Notes under the pieces: model-generated
The model's input: only the letters and a program-made list of their open reading frames with translations
The model's database searches: none
Told to the model about the DNA's origin: nothing
In this document: positions 10,462-20,300 of the stretch, piece by piece
Position numbering within the stretch: position 1 is the first letter of the stretch
Layout: each line of letters begins with the position of its first letter
Translations under genes and position numbers: made by a program
Assembly: GCF_003013715.1 (NCBI RefSeq)
Contig: NC_072814.1
Span: 2,272,891 to 2,336,890 of the forward strand
Origin: Candidozyma auris
Lineage: Eukaryota; Ascomycota; Pichiomycetes; Serinales; Metschnikowiaceae
Direction of reading: 5' to 3'
DNA length: 64,000 bases

Positions 10462-10806
10462 AGCCAGAATGGAAGGTGGAAGCAAGAAAATTTATATAAG
10501 CTTGGTGGTTGTGGTGGCAGTTGAGGTTGGTGATAATCCGATAAGGCGAAGTAACACACACAATGTAAGCATTGAGGCGCCGCCCTCGAGCGGATATTCT
10601 GTTTTGTGCACGACCAAACCCAACACCAGCTACAAAGCATATGCTAGCGTTTGAAACGAGTTAAGGACGAGCGGCAATTGAATCCTTTGGGGAATTGCCT
10701 GTTAATTGTGGATTGCTGGATGTTCAAGAGCTGTGCTGGAACCTGCTAGGGTCGACTTCGATTGCCCTGGCTCAGACTGTAATTTTTCGCAGCCATTTCG
10801 CAGCCA
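10462..10806. promoter_or_regulatory. Kinase promoter with tandem GCAGCCA motifs
   Basis: This 345-bp interval lies between the kinase start and the ORC2 stop. It contains TATATAAA (minus strand, 10491-10498) and two adjacent copies of TTTCGCAGCCA at 10786-10806, the second touching the ORC2 stop codon. The motif recurs throughout the window. Confidence 0.5.
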
Positions 10807-13113
10807 CTACTTCTGGAAGTGATCCCGCAAGATAAGCGCTATCTCGTCGTAAGCATAGGGAATAAATACGATCTCCTTTCCTGAAGCGTTTTTTGTGAGT
10901 GAACACATCTTGTGCTCAACGTATTCTCCCAATATACTGCGGAAGTTCATCTCGTTGGAGGTGACGTACTCCATCAAACACTGCTCGTAGAGCTTCTTGA
11001 ACTCCACGCCTAGCTTGATCAGACCACGAAGACCCGTACGACCTGATTTCGACGCTGCGGCGTCTTCCAACACTTTCAATTGCATCTCCAGCAACACACG
11101 GTAGAGATTTTGAGCATTGGAGCTCAACGACGTCAACACATACTTAGCACCCTTACTACCTACGAACTTCTTGGACCGGCCCAATCCAAGCACATCTTTA
11201 AAGGAAAGCTCAACACTGTACGGGGTGTATGTGGTAGCCTCGTGCCAGAGAAAGTTGAAATTCTTGAATCGGTATAGGTCCCACAAAAGACTGGCATTGA
11301 CATTGTCGACAGATGTGATGAGCCATACGTCTGGAAGCGATGCAAGTTGAGAGAGAATGTTTTGAGATCGTTCATCTCTGAACGCTTCGCCGTCAATGTT
11401 GTGCACCACAAGAATGAGTCTCGGTTTCACGAGTCCATTTTCTTGGTGACGAACAACTTGCTTCTTCATATAGGTAACCAAGAAGGGGAACGCCTCGCTC
11501 ATGTGCTTAGGCATCTTGATGTTTTTTTGTTTTCTGACTTCTGGAGTGATGATTGCTGAGGCTATGTCGTAGATCACCGGCTTGAGCTTGGTGGCTGGAT
11601 TATACCCATTTGCAACCATGACAACAGGATACTCGTCGTCTTCTTGAAGCACTTGCTCGTACCAGTCGAGCAAGTAGTTGTTGACGAAATCAAGAACAAA
11701 CTCTGACTTAGACCCAATGCCGTAGAAGTTTAAATTGTACCCCTGGCTTAACTCGAAGCAGTATTGGTGGTACAAGTTCTTATGTAGTGATCGAAGCGCT
11801 TCAAGCTCATTCTTGTGGATGAGGCTGCCCAATTTGACCATAGGCAAGAACTCATCGTACTCCAATTCTGGAGCTCGGGAGCTCAATGCACTAGACGAAG
11901 GACGGAATCGAAGATTGTGTTGCTCAAAGTACCCTTCACTGCCCTCCAAGAAGTATGCTCTTTCATCCACTAGACGACCGGGGAAATTCAAATCAATATC
12001 TGCATTGGGGAAGTACTTTTCGATGTAGCTCTTGTCTTTGATAGTGCCGTCCCGATTTAGCTCGGGCACCGGGAGAGGCTCAAACTGCTGGATTGGCGTC
12101 ACCTCGGCATTTGGCTGCGGTTTCTTAGAGAGACCACTGATCTGAGGGATATAAGAAAACGAACTGTCACCAGTGTTATCAAAATTTAGAGAAATTGAAG
12201 GTTTTGCTTTCGGCTCTTCCACTGGGGTGCCCTTGGCAGAGTTGGACCTGTCCTGAAAAAACTCAAGGTCATCCATATGGAATATACTGTTTACAGTGCC
12301 TGTGACCATCTCTTGCTTACTAGGTCTGCCCTTCTTGGTTCTCCTTTCAAGCTTGGCAGCTTTACTGGGGGTGGGCAGCTCAGAGCGTGCTGGAGCCCTT
12401 GGTTTGCGTGGAGTGCTCACCTTCCTTTTCAGGCGTTTGGGTTTGTCATCCTCTGACTCGGAGAATCCTTCTTCATCAGTACTGTCTCCATCTTCTTCTT
12501 CACTGTCGTCACTCTCCAGGGTACTTTCGTCGTTCTCCTTCTTCGCCGCCAACAGTAGCGCTTGGCGAAGCTTCCTCTGCTTCCTTCTCTCTTCCAATTC
12601 TTTTCTTCTTTCTTCCTTCCTGATCTTTTCCTCTTCCAAACGCTTCCTTTCTGCTTCCTTCTCTGCCTCTCTTTTCTCTACAGCGGCTCTTCGTTCTCTT
12701 CTTCTTGGAGTCAATTCCACCTGAACTTTCGGTCTTTTCGCTGCTTCTTCCTTTCTTGGTCTTCCCCTTCTCCTCTTAGGGGGCAGCTCCGCCTGTTTCG
12801 AATCCTGGATAATCTGTTCTGCTAGATTGAGCTCTTGTTGTCGGAGAATATTGTCTTCGTCGTCAGCTTCTTCGTTCATTAACCTGGAGTATGTAGAAGC
12901 CGCTTTTTTACGGGCCAGAAGATCGAGCTCTGAGGGAGCTCGTTTAGCGGGACTTTGGAGCCCTACTCGACGTGTGGGTGTTTTCGTTGGTGACTCTGCT
13001 TCACTGGCTGAGGGGGTGACATGTTCGAGATTCGGGGCATTGTGGCCATTATTAGTGGAGCCGATGTCTTCTGAAAGACTTTTGGAGCCAGGATCTTGTG
13101 AAGTCCCCGTCAT
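10807..13113 (-). CDS. ORC2: ORC2, origin recognition complex subunit 2
   Basis: Subunit of the six-protein complex that binds replication origins and loads the MCM helicase. The 768-aa protein has a disordered, highly charged N-terminal half with an AT-hook-like RRGRPRK (about residues 115-122) and Lys/Glu/Arg-rich helices at about 130-190. The conserved Orc2 AAA-like domain follows from about residue 400, including a segment reading YGIGSKSEFVLDF where a P-loop would be; Orc2 lacks a functional Walker motif, and that is the case here. The winged-helix region closes the protein. Upstream are a CACGTG at 13182-13187 and, farther on, the divergent RPC11 promoter. Confidence 0.95.
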   Translation of the reverse strand: MTGTSQDPGSKSLSEDIGSTNNGHNAPNLEHVTPSASEAESPTKTPTRRVGLQSPAKRAPSELDLLARKKAASTYSRLMNEEADDEDNILRQQELNLAEQIIQDSKQAELPPKRRRGRPRKEEAAKRPKVQVELTPRRRERRAAVEKREAEKEAERKRLEEEKIRKEERRKELEERRKQRKLRQALLLAAKKENDESTLESDDSEEEDGDSTDEEGFSESEDDKPKRLKRKVSTPRKPRAPARSELPTPSKAAKLERRTKKGRPSKQEMVTGTVNSIFHMDDLEFFQDRSNSAKGTPVEEPKAKPSISLNFDNTGDSSFSYIPQISGLSKKPQPNAEVTPIQQFEPLPVPELNRDGTIKDKSYIEKYFPNADIDLNFPGRLVDERAYFLEGSEGYFEQHNLRFRPSSSALSSRAPELEYDEFLPMVKLGSLIHKNELEALRSLHKNLYHQYCFELSQGYNLNFYGIGSKSEFVLDFVNNYLLDWYEQVLQEDDEYPVVMVANGYNPATKLKPVIYDIASAIITPEVRKQKNIKMPKHMSEAFPFLVTYMKKQVVRHQENGLVKPRLILVVHNIDGEAFRDERSQNILSQLASLPDVWLITSVDNVNASLLWDLYRFKNFNFLWHEATTYTPYSVELSFKDVLGLGRSKKFVGSKGAKYVLTSLSSNAQNLYRVLLEMQLKVLEDAAASKSGRTGLRGLIKLGVEFKKLYEQCLMEYVTSNEMNFRSILGEYVEHKMCSLTKNASGKEIVFIPYAYDEIALILRDHFQK

Positions 13114-13343
13114 TGGTGGTGTTTCTTTTTAGATATGAAGGCTTCTTGGAGCTGTAGCCGCTTTCTGGAGTGACATGAAGTCACGTGTAAAAATTCAAAA
13201 ACGAACGATTCAACAACAAAAGGGGACAATTGAGAGAAGCAGAGACTACTAGAGTGAAGAACTAATTATTATAAAAAGAATGAAGTTTCTATTAAGACAG
13301 CTCGTTGCCAAGTTAAGCTAGTGGTGATGATTTCGACGAGGAG

Positions 13344-13361
13344 CACGTGACACATCACGTG
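13344..13361. promoter_or_regulatory. Paired E-boxes CACGTGA-N4-TCACGTG before RPC11
   Basis: Two CACGTG sites start 12 bp apart and form an inverted pair (CACGTGACACATCACGTG), 70 bp before the RPC11 ATG. A third CACGTG at 13182-13187 lies nearer ORC2. CACGTG is the Cbf1 core. The same spacing and flanks occur before DRS1 at 50483-50500. Confidence 0.6.
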
Positions 13362-13430
13362 CAAATTATCAACGGTCTCATCGCAGCGCTATATATTTCG
13401 ATTGTCTCGCATCAACCACAACAGCACAGA

Positions 13431-13766
13431 ATGCTATCGTTCTGCCCGTACTGCTCAAATATGCTCTTGATGTCTCAGGGCGAGGACGCATTAAACAAGC
13501 TCCAATGCCCCACGTGCCCTTATGAGTTCAGAATTCTGGGGTTTCAAATGTTTGAGCGTAAAATCCTACCTAGAAAGGAAGTCGATGATGTTTTGGGAGG
13601 TGACGGAGCCTGGGATAACGTTGACCAAACCACAGCACAATGTCCTGTAGACTCCTGCGGGAATGATAAAGCCTATTTCTTCCAGTTGCAAATCAGATCT
13701 GCCGATGAGCCTATGACGACTTTCCTCAAATGTACCAAATGTTCTCACCAGTGGAGAGAGAACTAA
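13431..13766 (+). CDS. RPC11: RPC11, RNA polymerase III subunit C11
   Basis: Small RNA polymerase III subunit (111 aa; yeast 110) needed for transcript cleavage, termination and re-initiation. The N-terminal zinc ribbon has CPYC (residues 5-8) and CPTC. The C-terminal TFIIS-like ribbon has a CPVDSC knuckle, the acidic-hairpin sequence RSADEPMT that supplies the two catalytic acids, and CTKC. The upstream in-frame extension is not needed: the ATG at 13431 gives the family length exactly. It is divergent from ORC2, and its 3' end converges on the SNM1/Artemis-like gene with 35 bp between them. Confidence 0.96.
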   Translation: MLSFCPYCSNMLLMSQGEDALNKLQCPTCPYEFRILGFQMFERKILPRKEVDDVLGGDGAWDNVDQTTAQCPVDSCGNDKAYFFQLQIRSADEPMTTFLKCTKCSHQWREN

Positions 13767-13801
13767 TCGTCCAAAATTGCTGACCTTACATGAGCATCGC
13801 A

Positions 13802-15819
13802 TCACAGTTTTGTGCTTTGAAGATTGACATTTCTCCAGCTGCTAGGGTCCGCGAGAAGTCTTTTTGAGAGATATTCGATTCTCTCATGATCTGGTTCCTT
13901 CTCTGAAAGGAAGAGAATGCTTGATTGGGAGCATGACTGGGACGACAGACTGTGTCGGTTCGGACGCAACGACTCCTCGTATGTATTGAAGGAAGATGCA
14001 ATGAAAGATCTCCTGAGCGCTTGCCAACTGGATGTCAGCTTTTCCTTTTTCTCCTCAGTTTCTGGCACACCGTCTGTACCGAGCGAGGTTGACTCATTAT
14101 CCTCAACAGATGATTTATCTTTCACTGAAATTTGTTTTTTCAAATGAAAGATGTCGGACAGACTCGAACAACTATCTGTATCATAGTCACTAGACCCACC
14201 TAGTGTGGAATTAAAAGTTCGCATGTACTTGGCAGACTCGTAGTCCCGTTTGTATCCAGGCAAGTTATACTTCTTGTAGTACTTCTCTTGTTGCTCCTCA
14301 ATGAACTTTCTGTAGGAGATTTCACGACGGCCCTCTGTGATCTTCTGGAGCTTGAAGTCCTTATTGCGTCTATCGACAAAATCCTGCTCTTCTGGAGTCC
14401 GCTTCTTCTGAAATGTGGAAGCTGAAACCACTTTTCGGAGGTTGAGGAGAGCAACTTTTTCCGTCAGTTTCACTTCTTCAATTAACCTTTCTTCTTCTTT
14501 GCATTCCTCGGTATCCCAGCGGTCAATTGTAGCCACTGGTGTATCTAGAATTTCATCTGGTGGATAGTTGCCGTATACTTTTGCCATTTCCTCATCAAAT
14601 ATGAAGCTGTTACCGTCGCAGAACTTCCCAAAAAGCCTAGACATGACAAACCCATTCATCCACGAACCCTGGTCCTCTGTAGGATACACCTGCCTAGGAG
14701 AGAACATCTCAACAAGCCTCGCTGTTTCTGAGTACGATGAATGTCTTGCGAAAATTAACTTTACGTCGGCTGGTAGAAATTCAGTACCATTTTTTGGGAG
14801 CACCCACTGGCGATCTCTCAATTCGTAGATCCTGTTTCCCAATTGAGTTTCTCGGATCATCTTCAAATTCGCCTTCTCGTCCACACGAAGAGTGTCTAGT
14901 CGTAGAGGGAAACAGGTACCTGTCAAGTCTAGAATGTTGAAGTTCACACACTGTTTGATCTTGACGGTATATGGAGGCATAGATTGTGTATCTAGATCGG
15001 CGCATCCCTTCGAACAAGTATGAAACACGCCTTTCTTGTAATTGCCAGACTTGTGCCGTTTCATTGCCGCAAACAAACTTGGCCCGTTCGTAGGATCTCT
15101 TTTAGCACAGTAGTCAATCTTTCGTCGTAGCGCAGCATCGCAAACATGTAAAGCGCCTCTAAAATAGCTCAAAATAAATGCCCAAGCCTGCTCAACCCAA
15201 GAGTTGTATCATGAAACAGAAACACAATCTCTGGATCCTCAGGGTAATCCTTCAAGAGTTGTATGGCCGTATGGATCCCGGCGTTATTCGGAGGGATCTC
15301 TATGTACGGTTCCCGACGGTAGGAGAAGCTCATATCCACATACATGTTATCTAGCTTTTTGCTGCCATTGATGTACGGAGAAAGAGCCGGCATCGTCTGC
15401 AAAGACTCTCTCCACCAGCCCTCAGCCTTAATATCACCCGTACACAATACATTTGCGGAATCGGACTCCACCAAGAACATGGTAGCGCCCAAGCAATGGT
15501 AAGCTGGCAAAAGCGTAATAGTAACATTCACAGGCTCGCATTCAGAGTCTAGAGATGAGCCTGGTGGCAGAAGCAGAACTTCAAACGGTTCATGAAACCT
15601 TTTAGCCTGTAGTAGCGGCATCACCCTATCGTACTTCCCTGAGAGCTGAAGAAGCCTCTTCGTGTCCTCTGAGCAATAAACGTAACCAGAGAAGGACTTT
15701 GCAAGTAATCCCACGAGATGGTCAGCATGGCAGTGGGTAAGCAAAAATGTAGAACAGCTCGTGTTGAACTTGTCGATTCCCAATAAGGAAAACTCCCTTA
15801 TTCTGCCATCAAATGGCAT
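13802..15819 (-). CDS. SNM1/Artemis-like metallo-beta-lactamase nuclease, interrupted by a one-base frameshift
   Basis: DNA-repair nuclease of the metallo-beta-lactamase/beta-CASP family (Pso2/Snm1, Artemis). Metal-binding motif 2 is THCHADH at residues 28-34. Motif 3 (AYHCLG) and motif 4 (CTGD) follow, and a second-half motif ARHSSYSE matches the HSSYSE signature of Artemis and SNM1 proteins. The two halves are in different frames: adding one G to the GGG run at 15196-15198 joins them with a consensus-like DTTLG-VEQAW sequence, giving about 672 aa. The protein starts directly at the nuclease domain with no N-terminal zinc finger, as in Artemis and unlike yeast Pso2, and has a long Ser-rich tail. 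The exact orthologue is therefore open. Confidence 0.82.
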
Positions 15820-16235
15820 TCGCAGGTCTTTGGATCTAATGAGGGGTGAAGGTAGGAATGCACGCGAGGTTTCGGGTACTTTGGGCGTTTAAGGATCGAA
15901 TGAGTTCGATTTTAGGGATTTGTATGTTCGCTTTTGTGTGCCCTGGGTGATTTCTTTCGGATGGTCTTAAGTTGAGGTAGATATATGGCAACGCGCATCA
16001 CTAAATGGCTGCAAAATGAGAGAAAGCTGGAAGAATGAACATACCAAAAAGAGTAAAGGTACTTTGAGTGCAAACTTTGATTTTGCAACAGCGTAAACCT
16101 TTGTTATCCATTAGTTATATAAATAAAAAATGTACTAGTCACCACCCTTCTCACTAACATGCATTACACGGTGAAGTATCTATATTCAGCTTCAACCAAT
16201 CCTTGCCAATAAATTCTTCAGCGTAAAGCTTCATC
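15820..16235. other. Intergenic region with a reverse GCAGCCA motif
   Basis: 416 bp between the nuclease start and the ECM2 stop. The motif AATGGCTGCAAAA (16004-16016), reverse complement of TTTTGCAGCCATT, lies about 185 bp upstream of the nuclease ATG. An A/T-rich stretch near 16100-16135 probably serves ECM2 3'-end formation. Confidence 0.5.
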
Positions 16236-17228
16236 TCACAATTCAATATCCCTTTCAGCCTTGAACACTTTCTTTGCCTTCTTTGCTGCCGGGGGCTCAC
16301 TCTTTCTAGCGTCCACTTTCCGCTTTCCACGCCCTTCTTTAGCATCTTTCTCTGCCAATTGCTTCATCACCTTCGCTACAACAGCCCCAACTTTCCCCTG
16401 TTCCATACCTGAGTTTCCAAGCAGTCTGGGTGATCCCCAACAAAACCGCACAGGATACTTCTTATCTAGAACAACTAGCGCAGCTGTAGCATCAGACTTG
16501 CTGATCTTGAGCGTCGCCAACTGTTGTGCAAACTTCTCTGCTTCATTTCGACTTGCAAACGTGACAAACCCACACCTTGCTCGCTGGTTGATTCGTAGCG
16601 TCACAGGGCCACTTATCTGTTCACAGTAGTCTTTCACCACATACTGAGGCATCAGAGGGTCAAACCCAAAAACAAAGAATGATCTGATGCCTTCGTCCGA
16701 GGGTTTCTTGAGTGTTGCGTCAAACGGTAGTTTTCCCACGACCTTGCTGATATCTGCGGCGGAGGCAGTAGATTGTTCAACACTTCCCACACTGCTTGGT
16801 TTCTGCTTCCCCAATCTTTCTGCCAACGTCTTCAATATTTCTTTAGCCTTCTCTTTCTGCTCATCATTCTTGAATCCCTCGTGCTCACGCTTTTCTGCCA
16901 TTATAGCTTTGACTTCTCTATTCTTGCTCACAGCAGCCACATACGGGTTTTCGATGCCTGCCATCTTCAAAGCTGCATCTCGAATTTCCAAAGGAATTCT
17001 GAAATACAAATCCATCATACAGCTTTGACAACAGTTTCGTATGTTCAGACAGGTGCGGCAAATGATCGTCTTGTTCATCTTGGTCTGTTTCCTGGAGACC
17101 GACCATCGAAACACCGTAAAGGGCCGAGTACACAACTTGCACTCTTCGCCAGCCGGCTGACGCATCATCTTGATGTTGTTTGACTCCGATCCTAGGCAGT
17201 CAGAACATAGCAGAGGGAAGTCTGACAT
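16236..17228 (-). CDS. ECM2: ECM2/SLT11, spliceosome activation factor (RBM22 homologue)
   Basis: Pre-mRNA splicing protein of the Prp19-associated group that contacts U2/U6 RNA in the active spliceosome. The N-terminal 75 residues contain paired CxxC motifs (CSDC, CKLC, CRTC, CQSC) that form the zinc-finger region of the family. A central linker leads to an RRM at about residues 180-260, starting with FFVFGF and including an RCGFVTFASRNEAEKFA segment resembling RNP1. The C-terminus is Lys/Arg-rich. Length (330 aa) is close to the family. A TTTGCAGCCAT motif is 64-74 bp before the ATG. The organism's several introns fit the need for such a factor. Confidence 0.92.
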   Translation of the reverse strand: MSDFPLLCSDCLGSESNNIKMMRQPAGEECKLCTRPFTVFRWSVSRKQTKMNKTIICRTCLNIRNCCQSCMMDLYFRIPLEIRDAALKMAGIENPYVAAVSKNREVKAIMAEKREHEGFKNDEQKEKAKEILKTLAERLGKQKPSSVGSVEQSTASAADISKVVGKLPFDATLKKPSDEGIRSFFVFGFDPLMPQYVVKDYCEQISGPVTLRINQRARCGFVTFASRNEAEKFAQQLATLKISKSDATAALVVLDKKYPVRFCWGSPRLLGNSGMEQGKVGAVVAKVMKQLAEKDAKEGRGKRKVDARKSEPPAAKKAKKVFKAERDIEL

Positions 17229-17291
17229 GTTGGGGTAGACCTGAAAAGGTGAAGGTGAGAGTGTTGATGCAGATAATGCGATGAGCCGCGC

Positions 17292-17302
17292 TTTGCAGCC
17301 AT
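17292..17302 (+). promoter_or_regulatory. TTTGCAGCCAT motif upstream of ECM2
   Basis: One of the recurrent promoter-proximal elements, 64 bp from the ECM2 start. Function unknown. Confidence 0.45.
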
Positions 17303-17366
17303 ACTACTATAGGCGCTTGTTGACTATTGGTTTATGTTGAACAATCTATAATGTGGTTGAAAGTAT

Positions 17367-20300
17367 TTATGAAGATACTGGCGTCTCGATGTATCCGATC
17401 TTGGCTAAACCCTGCCTGATTCTGATTCTATCTTCTTCGCTAGCCGTGGTCATCACTTTGCTTAACCCTGTGTGGAACAGGTAGTCGTATTCCCAAGATC
17501 TGAGGATGCCTTTATTATCAATTAGCGAGAGCACCTTATCTATGTCTATGTCGATGCTTCCATTGACGGCATTCGCAAGCTCTACGTAAACACGCATCTC
17601 GTTCATGTAAAGATCGTCTCTGTCGAGATCTAGCAGATCCTTTTTCTCGAAATCTCGGAAATTTTGCCTGAACAGAGCGAGGTAGTCGTAAAGCACGCTG
17701 CTGTCTCTCAACTGGAAGGGACTCTTTAATTTGAGAGCCATCCTAAAGGTGTATGGTGTGCTCCAGGTAGATGGTAAGCCACAATGCTTGGCTAGGGCGT
17801 CTGCTGCTTTCCGACGGACCTCTCTTGATTCACTCCTGCTGGTCAAAAGCAATAACACAAAGATATCATCGCAGTAAGGATCATCGTTGGAGGCCTTTTC
17901 GAGAGCACGGGACATTGCATCAACACAAAGAAGGCGAGTTTCCTCCGGCTGACTCACATGAAGCAATGGCTTGAGCTTTTGGATGTCAAGCTTGTCTTGT
18001 GCCACAAACGAAAGCACCTGGAGCTCCTTCGACCACTCAGAATCCGGTAACGGCGTCTTGATGTAGATCCCTTTACTAATCAAGAGTTTCATAATTTCGA
18101 CTCGTAATGGGTTCCACGTCTTTGGATCACTAGCATTCTCTTTCAAGGTTTTGATGACATCCACTGGAAGATTATCCATCTGCTTGCAAATATCTAAGGC
18201 CGCCTCAAGTGACTTGTAGAAATCCGCGGCTATCAAACATTCAAACAAACTCTTGAGGCTTTCGTCATTTCCTTTGAAGATGAGTTTTGTTACTCTAATT
18301 AAACACTCATCTCGAGTATTGTCAGGATATCGCTTCTTGCGTCTCAAGTAATCATGATATAAGATCTCGAGACTCAGTATAATCTCTCCTTGTAGATACT
18401 CGTGAGTGTCAATGATGTCAAGAAGTGCATTGACAATTTGGTGACACGCAAGAGCGGGAGATTTCATTGCATAAACAAGGGAATGTGATGGAATCTTCAC
18501 TCCTCTTTTCTGTAGGTTGAGAACAAGCAGGAGTTTCCCGTGCACCAGATTGTATGAGTTGCATGCTCTCACGCTCATTAGACATGCGGCAGCAAACTCC
18601 TCAGCTTTTGAGGGAGCCGTCATTTTCGCTAGCACCCTAGCAGCTAGCTGCCTTATTTTCCACTGTTTGTGTCCCAAGCAGTGCTCATCAAGAAGTGTTT
18701 TGAATTTAACTGCGGCACTGTTATTGTTGCCGTTCCAATCAAGACGTTCCAAAATAGTCAAAATGCATATCAAGCTCTCGATGGATTTGCTTTTTGAGGT
18801 ACTCAAACGATCAAGACACCTTTCTTCTATACCTCTGTACATAGCAAAAAAGACAGTAGTTTTCATTCCTGTAAGCAGGTTACCCACCATATTAGTACCA
18901 AAGAGCCTGTTCACGAGCGAAGAAAAGAGCATCAACGCGGCATTCTTGATTGACCATTCTGGCGAGTCAATGCTATCAAGGGCTAAGCAAAACGCCTCAT
19001 ATATATATGGCTTGGATTGAGGGAATAACAGGGAGTCAAGAAACATCTGCTTGATACAATTGAATGAATGAACCTGAGGGAATCCAGATGTGGACCGATC
19101 TTCTTCCCTGAGAGGGATCTGAGTAAATGCGGCAAGCTTCGTGAACACTTCTCTGAGCTTATCCTGATACAATTTTTTTTTGTATAGGCCATTTAAGACC
19201 CCGGTAATAAGAAATGGCAAGCCTCCTGATCTTCTAGAGACAAACTGGGTTTTGGATTTGATAATATCAAGACTCTTTTCGAGCCAGTCTAATGGGTAAT
19301 GCATCATGATTGGCCTTTCTAGACATGCACAGCATGCTTTGACATATGCATCATAAACGGCCATGAAAACACCCCTGTGTGTGATGTTACTTAGCTGATC
19401 TATGATAAGGTCACACGCTTGCAACAAACTTTCATCATCAAGAAGCTCGTAATTATTTTTCCTGTCTGCTTCTATAATGCTAGCCAATAATATAGCCGAC
19501 TCGCGGATTGGTCTCCAAGATGTAGCTTCCATGCCTTCACTATCTTCGAGTGTGTTGAACGTCGTGTTCGCTTTATACTTGGACCACAGCTGCTCACAGG
19601 AACCCATTAGTTGCCGAAACAAGTCGCCAAAGTACAGCTTTTGAGAACTAATCAAGATACTAAACTCGTTGATGAATTTCGAGTGAAATGCGTAAACTCC
19701 GTGAGGTGATGAATTGGCAAGGTTATTGAGATTGAGTTGTGGATGCGACAAATACTTGTTTATTTGGCTGAAATCACTCGATTCTTTTGACATAAGGAAA
19801 AGAAGCAAGTTGACGTTTTCATCGCTCTTTCTCCCTTTCACAGACTTAAGAGACTCGAATGCATTGTTGTAGTATTGTGAAATCAAGTCAGACTGGACTT
19901 CAAGAAATGCAAATTCAGGAGCTCTTTGGAGAAGCTTGCGGGATTTCATGCGTATATCTTCGTAGTTGTTGGTTAAAAATCTTAGAAGTACAGAAATGAA
20001 AGGCTCATTGTAGATTTCCAAAATAGTCATGACCCTTTTGTTCTTTTGCTTCTGGCGACTAATCCCATCAAACTCCTCCTCAACGAGAAGCTCAAAGAAA
20101 CTCAACGCAATAAATAGGGGCAGGTAGCTCGATGATGGATTAACCCACTGGAAAAAATAGTCTTGTAAGAACGTCAAAGTCAGCTTTATCGACTCTGGTG
20201 ATTTAGTGATGTTATGAACATAGCAATTTTTGAGAGAAATTACTGCTTTTCTCAACGTAGAGCAAAACGCATCTCTGGTCTCAGGAGATCTTGAGTCTTC

